Below are positions 23,790 through 32,067 of a DNA stretch of 64,000 bases, piece by piece. Under the pieces are notes generated by a model. It ran no database searches and was not told the origin of the DNA. It saw only the letters and a program-made list of their open reading frames with translations. Within the stretch, counting starts at the first letter, position 1; each line of letters begins with the position of its first letter. The stretch comes from Caulobacteraceae bacterium. Its GTDB lineage: Bacteria > Pseudomonadota > Alphaproteobacteria > Caulobacterales > Caulobacteraceae. Location of the stretch: assembly GCA_019746095.1 (NCBI GenBank), contig JAIESL010000012.1, positions 1 through 64,000 of the forward strand, in the 5' to 3' direction. Both the position numbers and the translations under genes were made by a program.

Positions 23790-25757
23790 CTAACCCCCGA
23801 ACTTGATCCTGATCCCGGCATTGGCTGTGAACCCCTCCAATGGAGCCCAAGCGTCAACCGTCCAGCTACCATCAGGCGCGCGCTGAGGCCGCGTCAGCGG
23901 GTCGTCGCGGGTCTGACGGACGTCCAGCAGGTTCTCGAGGTTCAGAAACAGCCGGTATCGCCCAAGGACGATTTCACCGAGCAGGCCCAACTCTACATAG
24001 CTATCGCTTTCGGTGCGGTATGGATTGTCTTCCAGCGGCTGCTCGCCCGTATAGTAGGCCTCGAACCCGATCCGTCCCTGGTCGTGCTCTTCCCACATCG
24101 CTACGAACCCGGCGGAGTGGCGTGGGGTGAGCGGAACGGCCTGGCGGGTAACACCGAAATCGCCCGGTTCGCTCGCATCGAGGTAAAGATAGCTGCCGGT
24201 CACGACCCAGGGCCCCTGTTTCCAACGGGTGAGCCCCTCGACCCCGCGCGTGCGGGTGACGCCGTCCACGTTCACCAGCCGAATGCGATCCGGAGCCGTC
24301 GTCTGCGGGTGCACCGCGTCTTCGATATCTGACGCGAAGAGGGTCAGTCCCAGTTCCCAGGGACCGGCGGCATAGCCGAAGTCGAGCGAGGCTGTTTGAG
24401 CGGTTTCCTCGCGCAGTCCGGACAGCGGCTCCAGCCGCGACAGACCCGATGCCTCGGTCTCCTCGACGAACGGCCCGGGCGCGTAGAAGCCACGCCCCCA
24501 TGAGGCCCGGACCGTCCATGGGCCGGGCTTGTAGAGCAAGGACAGGCGAGGGCTGAACTGACCGCCATAGGTGCTGTGGTCGTCCCAGCGGGCGCTTCCC
24601 GCAAAGACGAGGTCAGCCGTCAGGTCCCGTTCCATCTGGACAAAAAGTGTCGGCGTTTCGAACCGGTAGTCGAAGACCGGGAAGGCTTCGGACGCGTAGT
24701 CCTCAGTCTGGTAGGCGATCCCGCCGACCCATGAACTGCCGAGGGCATCGGCTGAAAGTGACGCCTCGGCCAGGAGGGTCTGATGCTCGTCCATCTCGAT
24801 CAGGCTGCCGAAACGGTGACGGTGGGATTGGGTCACGCCAGAGGTCCGGAGCTGGGCCACGCCCCAGTCACCGAGGAGGCGTTCCCCAACCATGCCGACA
24901 TCGACGCGCCGCGTGTTCTGGTTTTGCTCGAATGTCTGGCCGTCCGGAGCCAGTCGGTCGTAGAGCGTGCCCCCGCGTCGGTCCTCTGTCATGGCACCGA
25001 GCGTGAGGAAGAGGCTTGAGCCGTCATCGCCATCCCAGAAGAGCCGGGGACGCGCCGATAGTCTCTCGTAGCCCGCCATGTCGATCCAGCCGTCCTCGTC
25101 GAGATCCTGCTCGGTCTGGCGATTGGCGGAGGCCAGGATCGATCCGCTCCAGCCTCCGCCAAGCGGCGCGGCTCCATAGGCGGACAGGTCTTGTCCGTCC
25201 CTGGACGTGGCGTTCAGGACGAGTTCGCCTTTGGCCTGATCACCGGGCCGTCGGGAGATGAGGTTGATGACGCCCCCCAGCGCCTGCCCACCATAGAGGG
25301 CTGACGCCGCCCCCTTGATCACTTCGACCTGCCGAAGGTCACTCGGTGCGATCTGTAACAGGCCCAGCGAGGACGCTTGGCCGCCATAGAGCGGAAGGCC
25401 GTCTGCGAGTAGCTGGGTGTATCGACCTCTCAGGCCCTGGACCCGGATGTTCGCCGCGCCCAAACCGGGAGACGTCACCTGAACCCGAAGCCCCCCAGTC
25501 TCGGCCAGTAGCATCGAGATGTTGCCGGGACGCATGAGCAGCTTTTCTTCGATCTCCTCCTGACCAAGAACCTCAACCCGGACCGGCTCGTCCTGCACGC
25601 GGCGGCGCGAGCGGGTCGACTGGACAATGATGTCGTCGATATGGGTGGCCTCGTCCTCATGATGGGCCGCGCCTCCAGCCTCCTGGGCCAGCCCGGAACC
25701 GGGGGCGATCAGCGCAGCAAGCATGGCCGCTGAGATCGTCAGGAGGGGAGTTCGCAT
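23790..25757 (-). CDS. TonB-dependent receptor of the copper cluster
   Basis: A 655-residue outer-membrane receptor. A signal peptide (MRTPLLTISAAMLAALIAPGSGLAQ) is followed by an unusual His/Asp/Glu stretch (AAHHEDEATHIDD) just before the TonB-box-like DIIVQSTRS, which could bind metal. The plug shows NIRVQGLRGRYTQLLADGLPLYGG and IEVIKGAASALYGGQALGGVINLIS. The barrel ends GIRIKFGG without a terminal Phe. It resembles BtuB/colicin-receptor-like proteins. Its place in a copper operon region and the metal-binding linker suggest a role with copper or a copper chelate, which is inference. Confidence 0.9.
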   Translation of the reverse strand: MRTPLLTISAAMLAALIAPGSGLAQEAGGAAHHEDEATHIDDIIVQSTRSRRRVQDEPVRVEVLGQEEIEEKLLMRPGNISMLLAETGGLRVQVTSPGLGAANIRVQGLRGRYTQLLADGLPLYGGQASSLGLLQIAPSDLRQVEVIKGAASALYGGQALGGVINLISRRPGDQAKGELVLNATSRDGQDLSAYGAAPLGGGWSGSILASANRQTEQDLDEDGWIDMAGYERLSARPRLFWDGDDGSSLFLTLGAMTEDRRGGTLYDRLAPDGQTFEQNQNTRRVDVGMVGERLLGDWGVAQLRTSGVTQSHRHRFGSLIEMDEHQTLLAEASLSADALGSSWVGGIAYQTEDYASEAFPVFDYRFETPTLFVQMERDLTADLVFAGSARWDDHSTYGGQFSPRLSLLYKPGPWTVRASWGRGFYAPGPFVEETEASGLSRLEPLSGLREETAQTASLDFGYAAGPWELGLTLFASDIEDAVHPQTTAPDRIRLVNVDGVTRTRGVEGLTRWKQGPWVVTGSYLYLDASEPGDFGVTRQAVPLTPRHSAGFVAMWEEHDQGRIGFEAYYTGEQPLEDNPYRTESDSYVELGLLGEIVLGRYRLFLNLENLLDVRQTRDDPLTRPQRAPDGSWTVDAWAPLEGFTANAGIRIKFGG

Positions 25758-26021
25758 CACCGCTGAGCCTTGGGTTGGGTTGGCTGGCGCATTGAGTGTG
25801 CGCGCGCAATCGGGTCAAGGGTTCGGGCAGCCAGCGCCCGCGACTGAATGACCGCTATGGGTGGCGGGCTCAACTGATCGCCGTCGAGACCGGACTGTCG
25901 CCGGAGGGTGGATAGCGTAAATCCGCTCCAGCTAATCCGTGGACGGTCGCCCATGCGCTGGATGCGGGTCTAGGATGTTGCCTGGGCCATATCCTGCTTG
26001 CCAAGGCGGAGCGGCCTCAGT

Positions 26022-26483
26022 TCAGGCCCCGTTGTGGCGACCGAATACGGTGGCCCGACCGCTTCGGTCGATCAGCAGGGTGACGTAGGGCTCGCGTCCC
26101 GCCGACTCCATGCCGGGCGATCCGGCGGGCATGCCCGGTGCGGCGAGCGCTAGGGCCTGGGGCCGTTCACGCAGCAGCCGGGCGACGTCGGAGGCCGGCA
26201 CATGACCCTCAATGGCATAGGAGCCCACCACCGCCGTGTGGCAGCCAGCGTAACGTTGAGGGACACCATAGCGGGCCCGGACGGGAGCCAGGTCCTCGCG
26301 CTCGACGACGTCGACCGTCCAGCCGGCGGCGCGCATATGAACGACCCAACCGTCGCAGCAACCGCACCAGGGCGTCTTGTAGGCGGTCATCCGGCGGACC
26401 TGGGCGACCGCCGGGGTCGCCGACAGAGCCAGTGCACAGCCGATAAGCATGCGCCGACTGGGTTTGAGCGCGACCGTTCGCAT
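26022..26483 (-). CDS. DUF411 periplasmic metal-binding protein (CopG-like)
   Basis: A 153-residue exported protein of the DUF411 family found beside copper-resistance genes. The N-terminal signal carries RRMLIGCALALSATPAVAQ. The mature part begins with MTAYKTPWCGCCDGW, where Cys40, Cys42 and Cys43 form the conserved metal or thiol site, and contains the second family motif YAGCHTAVVGSYAIEGHVPASDV. Its start shares one base with the stop of the CopC-like gene (TGATG), so it is translated as part of the copA-copB-copC-like operon. Likely periplasmic copper/silver binding. Confidence 0.87.
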   Translation of the reverse strand: MRTVALKPSRRMLIGCALALSATPAVAQVRRMTAYKTPWCGCCDGWVVHMRAAGWTVDVVEREDLAPVRARYGVPQRYAGCHTAVVGSYAIEGHVPASDVARLLRERPQALALAAPGMPAGSPGMESAGREPYVTLLIDRSGRATVFGRHNGA

Positions 26484-26890
26484 CAGTGGACCATGAAGCG
26501 CACAGCGCCGGTCATCCCGTGCCCGTCCGCACCCTCGGCGGTCCAGTTCAGAACGTAGTTGCCGGGAGCGAGCGTCGGGAGATCCGCCGACACCCGTGTC
26601 GTCGCGGCAGCAGCGGCCACGGGGACCGTCAAGGCCGCCCGACCTGCCGGGGTCACGGTGACGGACTTGAGCGTCATCGGATGCGGGAAGGTGGCGGTGA
26701 ACCAGTCGGGCGAGCCGTCGGTCATGGCACCGTCCGCCGGGCTGGTAACAACCCCATGAGCGGCGTGGTCGCCGGTGCCTGCCTGCGGGGCGTGACCCGC
26801 GTGTGCGCCGTGACCTGCATGGGGGTCTTGCGCCAAGGCAGGCGAAGCGACGGCGAGAGCGAGGATCGCGAGGGGGAGAAGGCAGCGCAT
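26483..26890 (-). CDS. CopC-like periplasmic copper-binding protein with His/Gly linker
   Basis: A 135-residue exported protein. A signal peptide (MRCLLPLAILALAVASPALAQ) is followed by a His-rich stretch (DPHAGHGAHAGHAPQ) and a CopC-type beta-sandwich domain (SPADGAMTDGSPDWFTATFPHPMTLKSVTV ... GADGHGMTGAVRFMVH). Met and His residues at the expected copper sites are present. It differs from the second CopC at 31278-31631 by the His-rich tail and a shorter domain. The ATG at 26890 begins the signal peptide. It is 11 bp after copB in the same operon. Confidence 0.85.
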   Translation of the reverse strand: MRCLLPLAILALAVASPALAQDPHAGHGAHAGHAPQAGTGDHAAHGVVTSPADGAMTDGSPDWFTATFPHPMTLKSVTVTPAGRAALTVPVAAAAATTRVSADLPTLAPGNYVLNWTAEGADGHGMTGAVRFMVH

Positions 26891-26901
26891 GGGGATGTTC
26901 T

Positions 26902-27942
26902 CTAGAACCAGGCCCGGAGGCCGATGACGAAACGGGTGTGTTCGGGCTCGCCGCCCAGGGCGCGCGTCAGATCGGCCGTGCCGCCGAGGTCGCGACTCCA
27001 CTCGACCCCGACATAGGGCGCGAACTCCCTGGCGATTTCATAGCGCAGGCGAAGACCGGCCTCGACATGGGTCAACCCCGAGCCAAGACCCAGTTCCGGA
27101 ACATCGGACGCCGACGCCTCGACCTCGATACGCGGCTGCAGGATCAGCCGCTGGGTGATCCGCTGATCGTATTCGGCTTCGACTCGCACCGTCAGGTCGC
27201 CCCCGGTCGACAGAAAGGCGGCGGCGTCAACCTCCCACCAATGCGGGGCGAGCCCTTGGACACCTAGCACCAGATGGGTCGGGCTCTCCCCGTCTTCGCG
27301 GAAGTCCTGACGGACGCCCGCCTGCACGTCCCAGAAGGGCGTGACAGCGCGGCTGTAGAGCGCCTGGACCTCGCCCTCGATCTCGCCGTCGAAGTCGCCT
27401 TCCCCTTCCGACTTCCACCAGAACCGGTTGATGTCTCCGCCGGTCCAGCCGGCGACGTCCCAGAGCCAGCCTTCTTCGCTTTCGCCGAAGCCCGCTTCGA
27501 ACCGGTCGATAATCACAGCAGTCGACCGCATGCCGCCGTTCTCGTGCAGGAGCATGGCGCGAGCGCCCGTCATGGCGGCTTCGCCCCACATGGCGTCGGC
27601 CGCATGGGCAGGTCCGGACAGGGCGGACGGGGGCGGCGGCGGAAGCCGGGGGCGACCGGGATCATCCACGCTGGTCGGAACGGCCGGAGGCCCCATCGCC
27701 GGCCCGCTCATATCATGTCCGGCATGCGGATCAGTTGTCCGGGGCGGCGCTCCCATGTCGTGACCGGCGTGTGGATCAACAGGTTGCGGAACCGGACGCA
27801 TGTCATGCCCGGCATGCGGATCAACTGCCGGCGGGGCGGTCGCGGGCGTCCGGGCCGGCGGCGTGTGATGCTGGTGGTCCTGGGCCGACGCGGCGCCCGC
27901 CGCGAGCATCAGGGGTGCCAAGCAGGTCAGAAGCCGGATCAT
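26902..27942 (-). CDS. copB: Copper resistance outer-membrane protein CopB
   Basis: A 346-residue outer-membrane protein of the CopB/PcoB family that works with CopA in copper tolerance. After the signal peptide (MIRLLTCLAPLMLAAGAASAQ) come three near-identical VDPHAGHDM-type copper-binding repeats (about residues 40-80). A Pro-rich linker follows, then the CopB beta-barrel domain beginning MRSTAVIIDRFE and containing DINRFWWKSEGEG and FVIGLRAWF at the end. The ATG overlaps the copA stop by 4 bp (ATGA). Repeats at the DNA level (about 27700-27835) could allow copy-number change. Confidence 0.95.
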   Translation of the reverse strand: MIRLLTCLAPLMLAAGAASAQDHQHHTPPARTPATAPPAVDPHAGHDMRPVPQPVDPHAGHDMGAPPRTTDPHAGHDMSGPAMGPPAVPTSVDDPGRPRLPPPPPSALSGPAHAADAMWGEAAMTGARAMLLHENGGMRSTAVIIDRFEAGFGESEEGWLWDVAGWTGGDINRFWWKSEGEGDFDGEIEGEVQALYSRAVTPFWDVQAGVRQDFREDGESPTHLVLGVQGLAPHWWEVDAAAFLSTGGDLTVRVEAEYDQRITQRLILQPRIEVEASASDVPELGLGSGLTHVEAGLRLRYEIAREFAPYVGVEWSRDLGGTADLTRALGGEPEHTRFVIGLRAWF

Positions 27943-29702
27943 GCTGCGCCCCTGTCCAGCGGGCGGACGGTCACGACGTTGAACATGCCCGCGTGCATGT
28001 GCATCAGCATGTGACAGTGGAAGGCCCAGTCTCCCGGCGCGTCGGCGGTCAGGTCGAACGTCACCTTCGATCCCGGCGCGACATTGACCGTGTGCTTCAA
28101 CGGCTGATGTCCGGCCGGGCCGCCTGTGACCAGTTCGAAGAAATGGCCGTGCAGGTGGATGGGGTGAGCCATCATGGTGTCGTTGACCAGGGTCACCCGC
28201 ACCCGCTCGTCCCGTTCGAACCGGATCGGCTCCACTATCTCGGAAAACTTTTGACCATCGAAGCCCCACATGAACCGTTCCATATTGCCGGTCAGGTGGA
28301 TCTCCAGCGCGCGGGAGGGCGGTCGCTGATCCTTGTTGGGCGTCAGGGAGACGAGGTCCGTATAGACCAGCACCCGGTGCGGCGCGTCCTCCAGCCCCAT
28401 GGGCCGTTCGCCCAGGCGATTCGCCGGAGCGGGCGAGATCATGTCGACACCCACGCCCACCGTCATGGCCGCAGGCGCATTGTCGGGGTTGCGCATGTCG
28501 TGGTCCATGCCGCGGTGGTCCATCGCCGCCGCCGGCGCAGCGTGTCCCATGGCGGAATGATCCATGGTTCCGTGGTCCATGCCCCCCATACCCATGTCCC
28601 GCATGGTCAGGGTCGGGACCGGGCGCAGAGGCGGGACCTCGGCACTCATGCCCAGGCGGGGGGCGAGGGTGGCGCGCGCCATGCCGGACCGATCGACCGA
28701 CTCGGCCACGAGCGTATAGGCGCGGTCCTCGACCGGGCGCACGATGACGTCATAGGTCTCGGCGACGGAAATCTGGAACTCGTCGGTCTCGACCGGTCGC
28801 ACATTCTCACCGTCGGCGTTGACCAACGTCATGGCCAGACCCGGGATGCGCACATTGAAGATCGACATGGCCGAGGCGTTGATGACACGCAGCCGGACCC
28901 GTTCGCCGGGCCTGAACAGGCCGGTCCAGTTCTCGGTCGGGCCATGGCCGTTGACCAGATAGGTGTAGGTCGTGCCGTTGACGTCGGCGATGTCGCGCGG
29001 GTCCATCCGCATGGCCCCCCACATGCGCCGTTCCTCCAGCGACATGCCGTCATCGCCGGACAGCAGGCCGGTCAGGGTGGTGCGTGAGCGGTTGAAGTAG
29101 CCGGGACTCTTCTTGAGCTTCTCGAGGATCGTGTGCGGATGGAGGAAACTCCAGTCCGACAGGACGATGACGTGCTCGCGGTCATAGGCGACCGGGTCCG
29201 CGCCCGCCGGATCAATGATCAGAGGTCCATAGTGGCCCATCGCCTCCTGAAGGTTGGAGTGCGAATGATACCAGAAGGTGCCCGACTGGATGACGGGGAA
29301 CTCATACTGGAAGGTCTCGCCGGGCCGGATACCCGGGAAGCTGATGCCGGGCACGCCGTCCATCTGGAATGGCAGCAACAGGCCGTGCCAGTGGATCGAG
29401 GTGTCCTCGTCCAGCGTGTTGGTGACCGAGAGTCGGGCTGTCTGACCCTCACGCAACCGGATCAGGGGGGCGGGCAAGGTCCCGTTGACGGTGAAGGCGT
29501 GACCCGTGCGGCCGCCGACCGTGAAGGGCGAATGGCCGACGGTAAGCCGCACCTCGGGCCCCGCGAGGGTGGGCATATCGGCGCGGAGACCCGGTGACCC
29601 GGTCTGGGCCCAGGCCGGCAGGAAGCCCTGCCCTGCCAGCAGCCCGGCGCCCCCCGCGAGGCCGCGCAAGAGCGTTCTGCGATCTGTATCCGTCCGTCTC
29701 AT
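27939..29702 (-). CDS. copA: Copper resistance multicopper oxidase CopA (Tat-exported)
   Basis: A 587-residue periplasmic multicopper oxidase of the PcoA/CopA family, likely oxidising Cu(I). A twin-arginine signal (DRRTLLRGLAGGAGL) precedes three cupredoxin domains. Copper-ligand motifs are HWHG (residues 104-107), WYHSHS, HPIHLHGHFFE and HCHMLMHMHAGM. A Met/His-rich insert (MGMGGMDHGTMDHSAMGH region, about residues 365-400) probably binds extra copper. The ATG at 29702 starts the Tat signal. It is the first gene of copA-copB-copC-like-DUF411 on the minus strand, divergent from the NTF2-like gene with a 191-bp gap. Confidence 0.96.
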   Translation of the reverse strand: MRRTDTDRRTLLRGLAGGAGLLAGQGFLPAWAQTGSPGLRADMPTLAGPEVRLTVGHSPFTVGGRTGHAFTVNGTLPAPLIRLREGQTARLSVTNTLDEDTSIHWHGLLLPFQMDGVPGISFPGIRPGETFQYEFPVIQSGTFWYHSHSNLQEAMGHYGPLIIDPAGADPVAYDREHVIVLSDWSFLHPHTILEKLKKSPGYFNRSRTTLTGLLSGDDGMSLEERRMWGAMRMDPRDIADVNGTTYTYLVNGHGPTENWTGLFRPGERVRLRVINASAMSIFNVRIPGLAMTLVNADGENVRPVETDEFQISVAETYDVIVRPVEDRAYTLVAESVDRSGMARATLAPRLGMSAEVPPLRPVPTLTMRDMGMGGMDHGTMDHSAMGHAAPAAAMDHRGMDHDMRNPDNAPAAMTVGVGVDMISPAPANRLGERPMGLEDAPHRVLVYTDLVSLTPNKDQRPPSRALEIHLTGNMERFMWGFDGQKFSEIVEPIRFERDERVRVTLVNDTMMAHPIHLHGHFFELVTGGPAGHQPLKHTVNVAPGSKVTFDLTADAPGDWAFHCHMLMHMHAGMFNVVTVRPLDRGAA

Positions 29703-29893
29703 GTTTCGATCATAGCCCGTTTGTCGGATAACGATTGCATCTTCGCCGCGCCGATCCCTCGCGACCGCTGGTCGCAGGCTTCTATCGGCCGGACCCGAGC
29801 GATCAGCGAGACCCTTGCGCCCCAACGCACCAGGAACCTGGAAGGTCCGCTGAAATGGGGCATAGTCCTCCTGTCCGTTCCAGGGAGCCATGG

Positions 29894-30367
29894 ATGAAAC
29901 GCCTGATCCTCGCCGCCGTGCTCGCCCTCACGGCTCCAGACGCCATGGCGCAGGGGCTTGTCGCAGGCCCTGCGCAGATCACCGATGAAGCGACCCTTCC
30001 AGCCGTCGCGGTTGTGGACGCCTTCCATGCGGCGCTGGGTTCCGGGAATGCCGGGGCGGTTCTGGATCTGCTGACCGAGGACGTGATGATCCTTGAGGAA
30101 GGCGGCGCTGAACGGTCCCGTGAGGAATACGCCGGCCATCATCTCCCGGCGGACATGGCCTATGCCGCCGCCACCGGGACCGAGGTCACCCGCCGGAGCG
30201 CATGGATTGAGGGCGACATCGCCTGGGTCTTGTCCGAGGGTCGAACGAGCGGTCAGTTCAATGGCCCGGCCGTCAACCGACTGACCGCCGAAACGATGAT
30301 CCTGCAACGCCATGCCGACGGCTGGCGCATCCGCCACATCCACTGGTCTTCGCGCGCACCGCGCTGA
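29894..30367 (+). CDS. Exported NTF2/SnoaL-like protein (DUF4440 type)
   Basis: A 157-residue protein with a signal peptide (MKRLILAAVLALTAPDAMAQ) and one NTF2-like cone domain (VVDAFHAALGSGNAGAVLDLLTEDVMILEEGG ... WRIRHIHWSSR). Such proteins occur next to copper-resistance genes but their role there is unknown; binding or sequestering a small ligand in the periplasm is possible. The ATG at 29894 starts the signal; an out-of-frame ATG lies four bases upstream. It is transcribed away from copA and converges on copD: its TGA and the copD TGA abut in a single TGATCA. Confidence 0.8.
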   Translation: MKRLILAAVLALTAPDAMAQGLVAGPAQITDEATLPAVAVVDAFHAALGSGNAGAVLDLLTEDVMILEEGGAERSREEYAGHHLPADMAYAAATGTEVTRRSAWIEGDIAWVLSEGRTSGQFNGPAVNRLTAETMILQRHADGWRIRHIHWSSRAPR

Positions 30368-31273
30368 TCACATCGACGCCGGCGGCATCTGCACGCCCAT
30401 CACTGCCACCACGCCGAGCAGGGCGATCCCCGCCAGCATCTCCAGTCCGACGCTGAGCCTCAGATGCCGGACCTGGACCTGCGTACCGGCTCCGCCGTCC
30501 AATGCGCGTGACAAGGCCGGGGCAAGGGTGAAGCGGTTGTGCGCCGCCAGTCCCAGCATCAGGACGAACAATGCCAGTTTGACCATTAGCAGGACGCCCC
30601 AGGTTGAACCCATGATCCGCCCCAGTCCGTCCGGCCCCACAAGGAAGAAGGTGTTGAGGGTGCCGGTGATCGCCAGGGCCGCCACAGCGCCCGTTCCAAG
30701 GACGGCGAAGCCGGTCAGGGCGCGGGATGTACCCTCGACATCGCCCGGCCGGGGCCTCGCCAGAAGGAGGCAGAAGCCGGCCAGGGCACCCAGCCAGACG
30801 GCGGCGGCGATGAGATGGACGATGTCAGCCGTCAGATGAAGGAGGCCCGCAGAGCCCTCGGTGGCCGCCCCGTGGCCGCTCCAGGCGAAGCTGGCCATGG
30901 CTCCGGCAAACGCGAGGATCGCCAGTGTGGAGCCCGGCCGGCTCCCCGGACCCGGTAACAGGAGAACGACGCCGATGACGGCCAGTCCCGCCCGGATGAC
31001 ATGCGCCATACCCAGGCTCGTGGACTGGATCACATAGCCCAGCGCGGCCGGGTCCAGGCCAGCCCTCCAGCCACCTGCCATCATGGCTGTCTGCGCTACC
31101 AGTCCGCCTGGCGCGGCGAACGCAAGAACCAGCCCGGCCGCAATCGCAAGACGCGACTCGGGCCCTGACCGACGACCGCCTGATGCAAGAACGCCAAACA
31201 GCGGCAGCCCGAGCGCCGCCACGGCTGCGAGGTATTGGATCCAACGCAGTCCGCTGACCGCTGCGTCGATCAT
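30368..31273 (-). CDS. copD: Copper homeostasis membrane protein CopD
   Basis: A 301-residue inner-membrane protein of the CopD/PcoD family, thought to move copper from periplasmic CopC into the cell. About eight hydrophobic helices are visible, with conserved HVIRAG, WSGHGAATEGSAGLLHLTADIVHLIAAAVWLGAL (His residues in the membrane core) and a final HLRLSVGLEMLAGIALLGVVAVMG segment. It starts 4 bp after copC and the pair forms a copC-copD unit whose leader is duplicated at 10790. Length and topology are normal. Confidence 0.93.
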   Translation of the reverse strand: MIDAAVSGLRWIQYLAAVAALGLPLFGVLASGGRRSGPESRLAIAAGLVLAFAAPGGLVAQTAMMAGGWRAGLDPAALGYVIQSTSLGMAHVIRAGLAVIGVVLLLPGPGSRPGSTLAILAFAGAMASFAWSGHGAATEGSAGLLHLTADIVHLIAAAVWLGALAGFCLLLARPRPGDVEGTSRALTGFAVLGTGAVAALAITGTLNTFFLVGPDGLGRIMGSTWGVLLMVKLALFVLMLGLAAHNRFTLAPALSRALDGGAGTQVQVRHLRLSVGLEMLAGIALLGVVAVMGVQMPPASM

Positions 31274-31277
31274 CGGC

Positions 31278-31631
31278 TCATCGCACCGTGAAGCTGTAGG
31301 AGCCGGTCATGCGATGACCGTCCGCCGCCGCTATGGCCCACCGCACCTCATAGGTGCCCGTCGGCAGCGGGCGCTCGAAGGACCCGCCCAGGGTCTTGCC
31401 GTCCTGCGAGACCTCTTGCCTCAGCGTGACAGCCTGGCCCTGCGCGTCCCTCACCTCGACACTGGAGAACGGCGCGGCGAAGCGTTCGCTGAATGTGAGA
31501 CTGACCGCGCCCGGTGCCGACACGACCGACCCGCTGGCCGGCGTAGCTGAAACCAGCCGGGCATGGGCGGAAGCCGGCGAGGCGCTGATGACCACCGCAG
31601 CAGCGGCAAGGAACGAAAGGACACGAACCAT
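31278..31631 (-). CDS. copC: Periplasmic copper chaperone CopC
   Basis: A 117-residue periplasmic copper-binding protein. The signal peptide (MVRVLSFLAAAAVVISASPASAHA) leaves the N-terminal His typical of CopC (HARLVSATPASGSVVSAPGAVSLTFSE). The C-terminal DGHRMTGSYSFTVR matches the family end. The ATG at 31631 has AGGAGG 5 nt upstream and is preferred to a start six codons earlier. An inverted repeat AGCCAT-cgt-ATGGCT lies in the leader. The leader and first codons are duplicated at 10790-10937. Partner of the adjacent copD. Confidence 0.92.
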   Translation of the reverse strand: MVRVLSFLAAAAVVISASPASAHARLVSATPASGSVVSAPGAVSLTFSERFAAPFSSVEVRDAQGQAVTLRQEVSQDGKTLGGSFERPLPTGTYEVRWAIAAADGHRMTGSYSFTVR

Positions 31632-31888
31632 GGGAGCCTCCTGAAACAAGCCATACGATGGCTGTGTGTAACCAATCCCTCATAACAGAACGTCTGCGGC
31701 TCTGGCGTATGACCAGGTTGTCGCTGCACTGGTCTCACCCGGCGTTCGCCCGAGAGCACCCGCTGAGGCCCCCGCACTTGCCAGAACATGGGAGTTGCGC
31801 CCACTTTTCGATGCTACGTGGGTACAGGCATGACAGGTTAACCCGGCCGAGCCGAAAGCACACTGAAGCTGCCCCAGGTGGAGACAAG
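31612..31888 (-). repeat. Right copy of the duplicated copC leader (direct repeat)
   Basis: 31612-31759 aligns ungapped with 10790-10937. The second matching block, 31857-31888 (ACTGAAGCTGCCCC...), corresponds to about 10933-10965. The 98 bp in between is flanked by AGCAC on both sides, so it is either an insertion here or a microhomology deletion in the left copy. The 31889-32067 remainder before the Rep-like pseudogene shows no gene. Confidence 0.85.
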
Positions 31889-32067
31889 TCGCCGTCAGAC
31901 TGCCGGCTGTAAAGCCACCCAGCCGTGACCCATGCATCGACCCTGCGTTGCTGCCCTTGCGCCGCTCGCCCGTCGCTTTCCTGTTTTGGAGGCTCTTTGG
32001 AGATACACGGTGCCCCCTCCTGGCCGAGAAGCAGACGCTTCCAAGATCCGCTTTGGGTCGCTAGCGG

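Noticed and set aside
10730-23790. Recurring AGCGGAC / GTCCGCT fragments (10.73, 10.78, 23.03, 23.74, 23.78 kb) as a mobile repeat family
   Set aside because: Only 7-9 bp are shared and the surroundings differ; not enough to call a repeat without genome-wide counts.
29835-29865. CueR-type operator (CCAGG-AA-CCTGG then AAGGT) between copA and the NTF2-like gene
   Set aside because: The dyad is short and does not show the full CueR spacing; no cueR gene is in the window.
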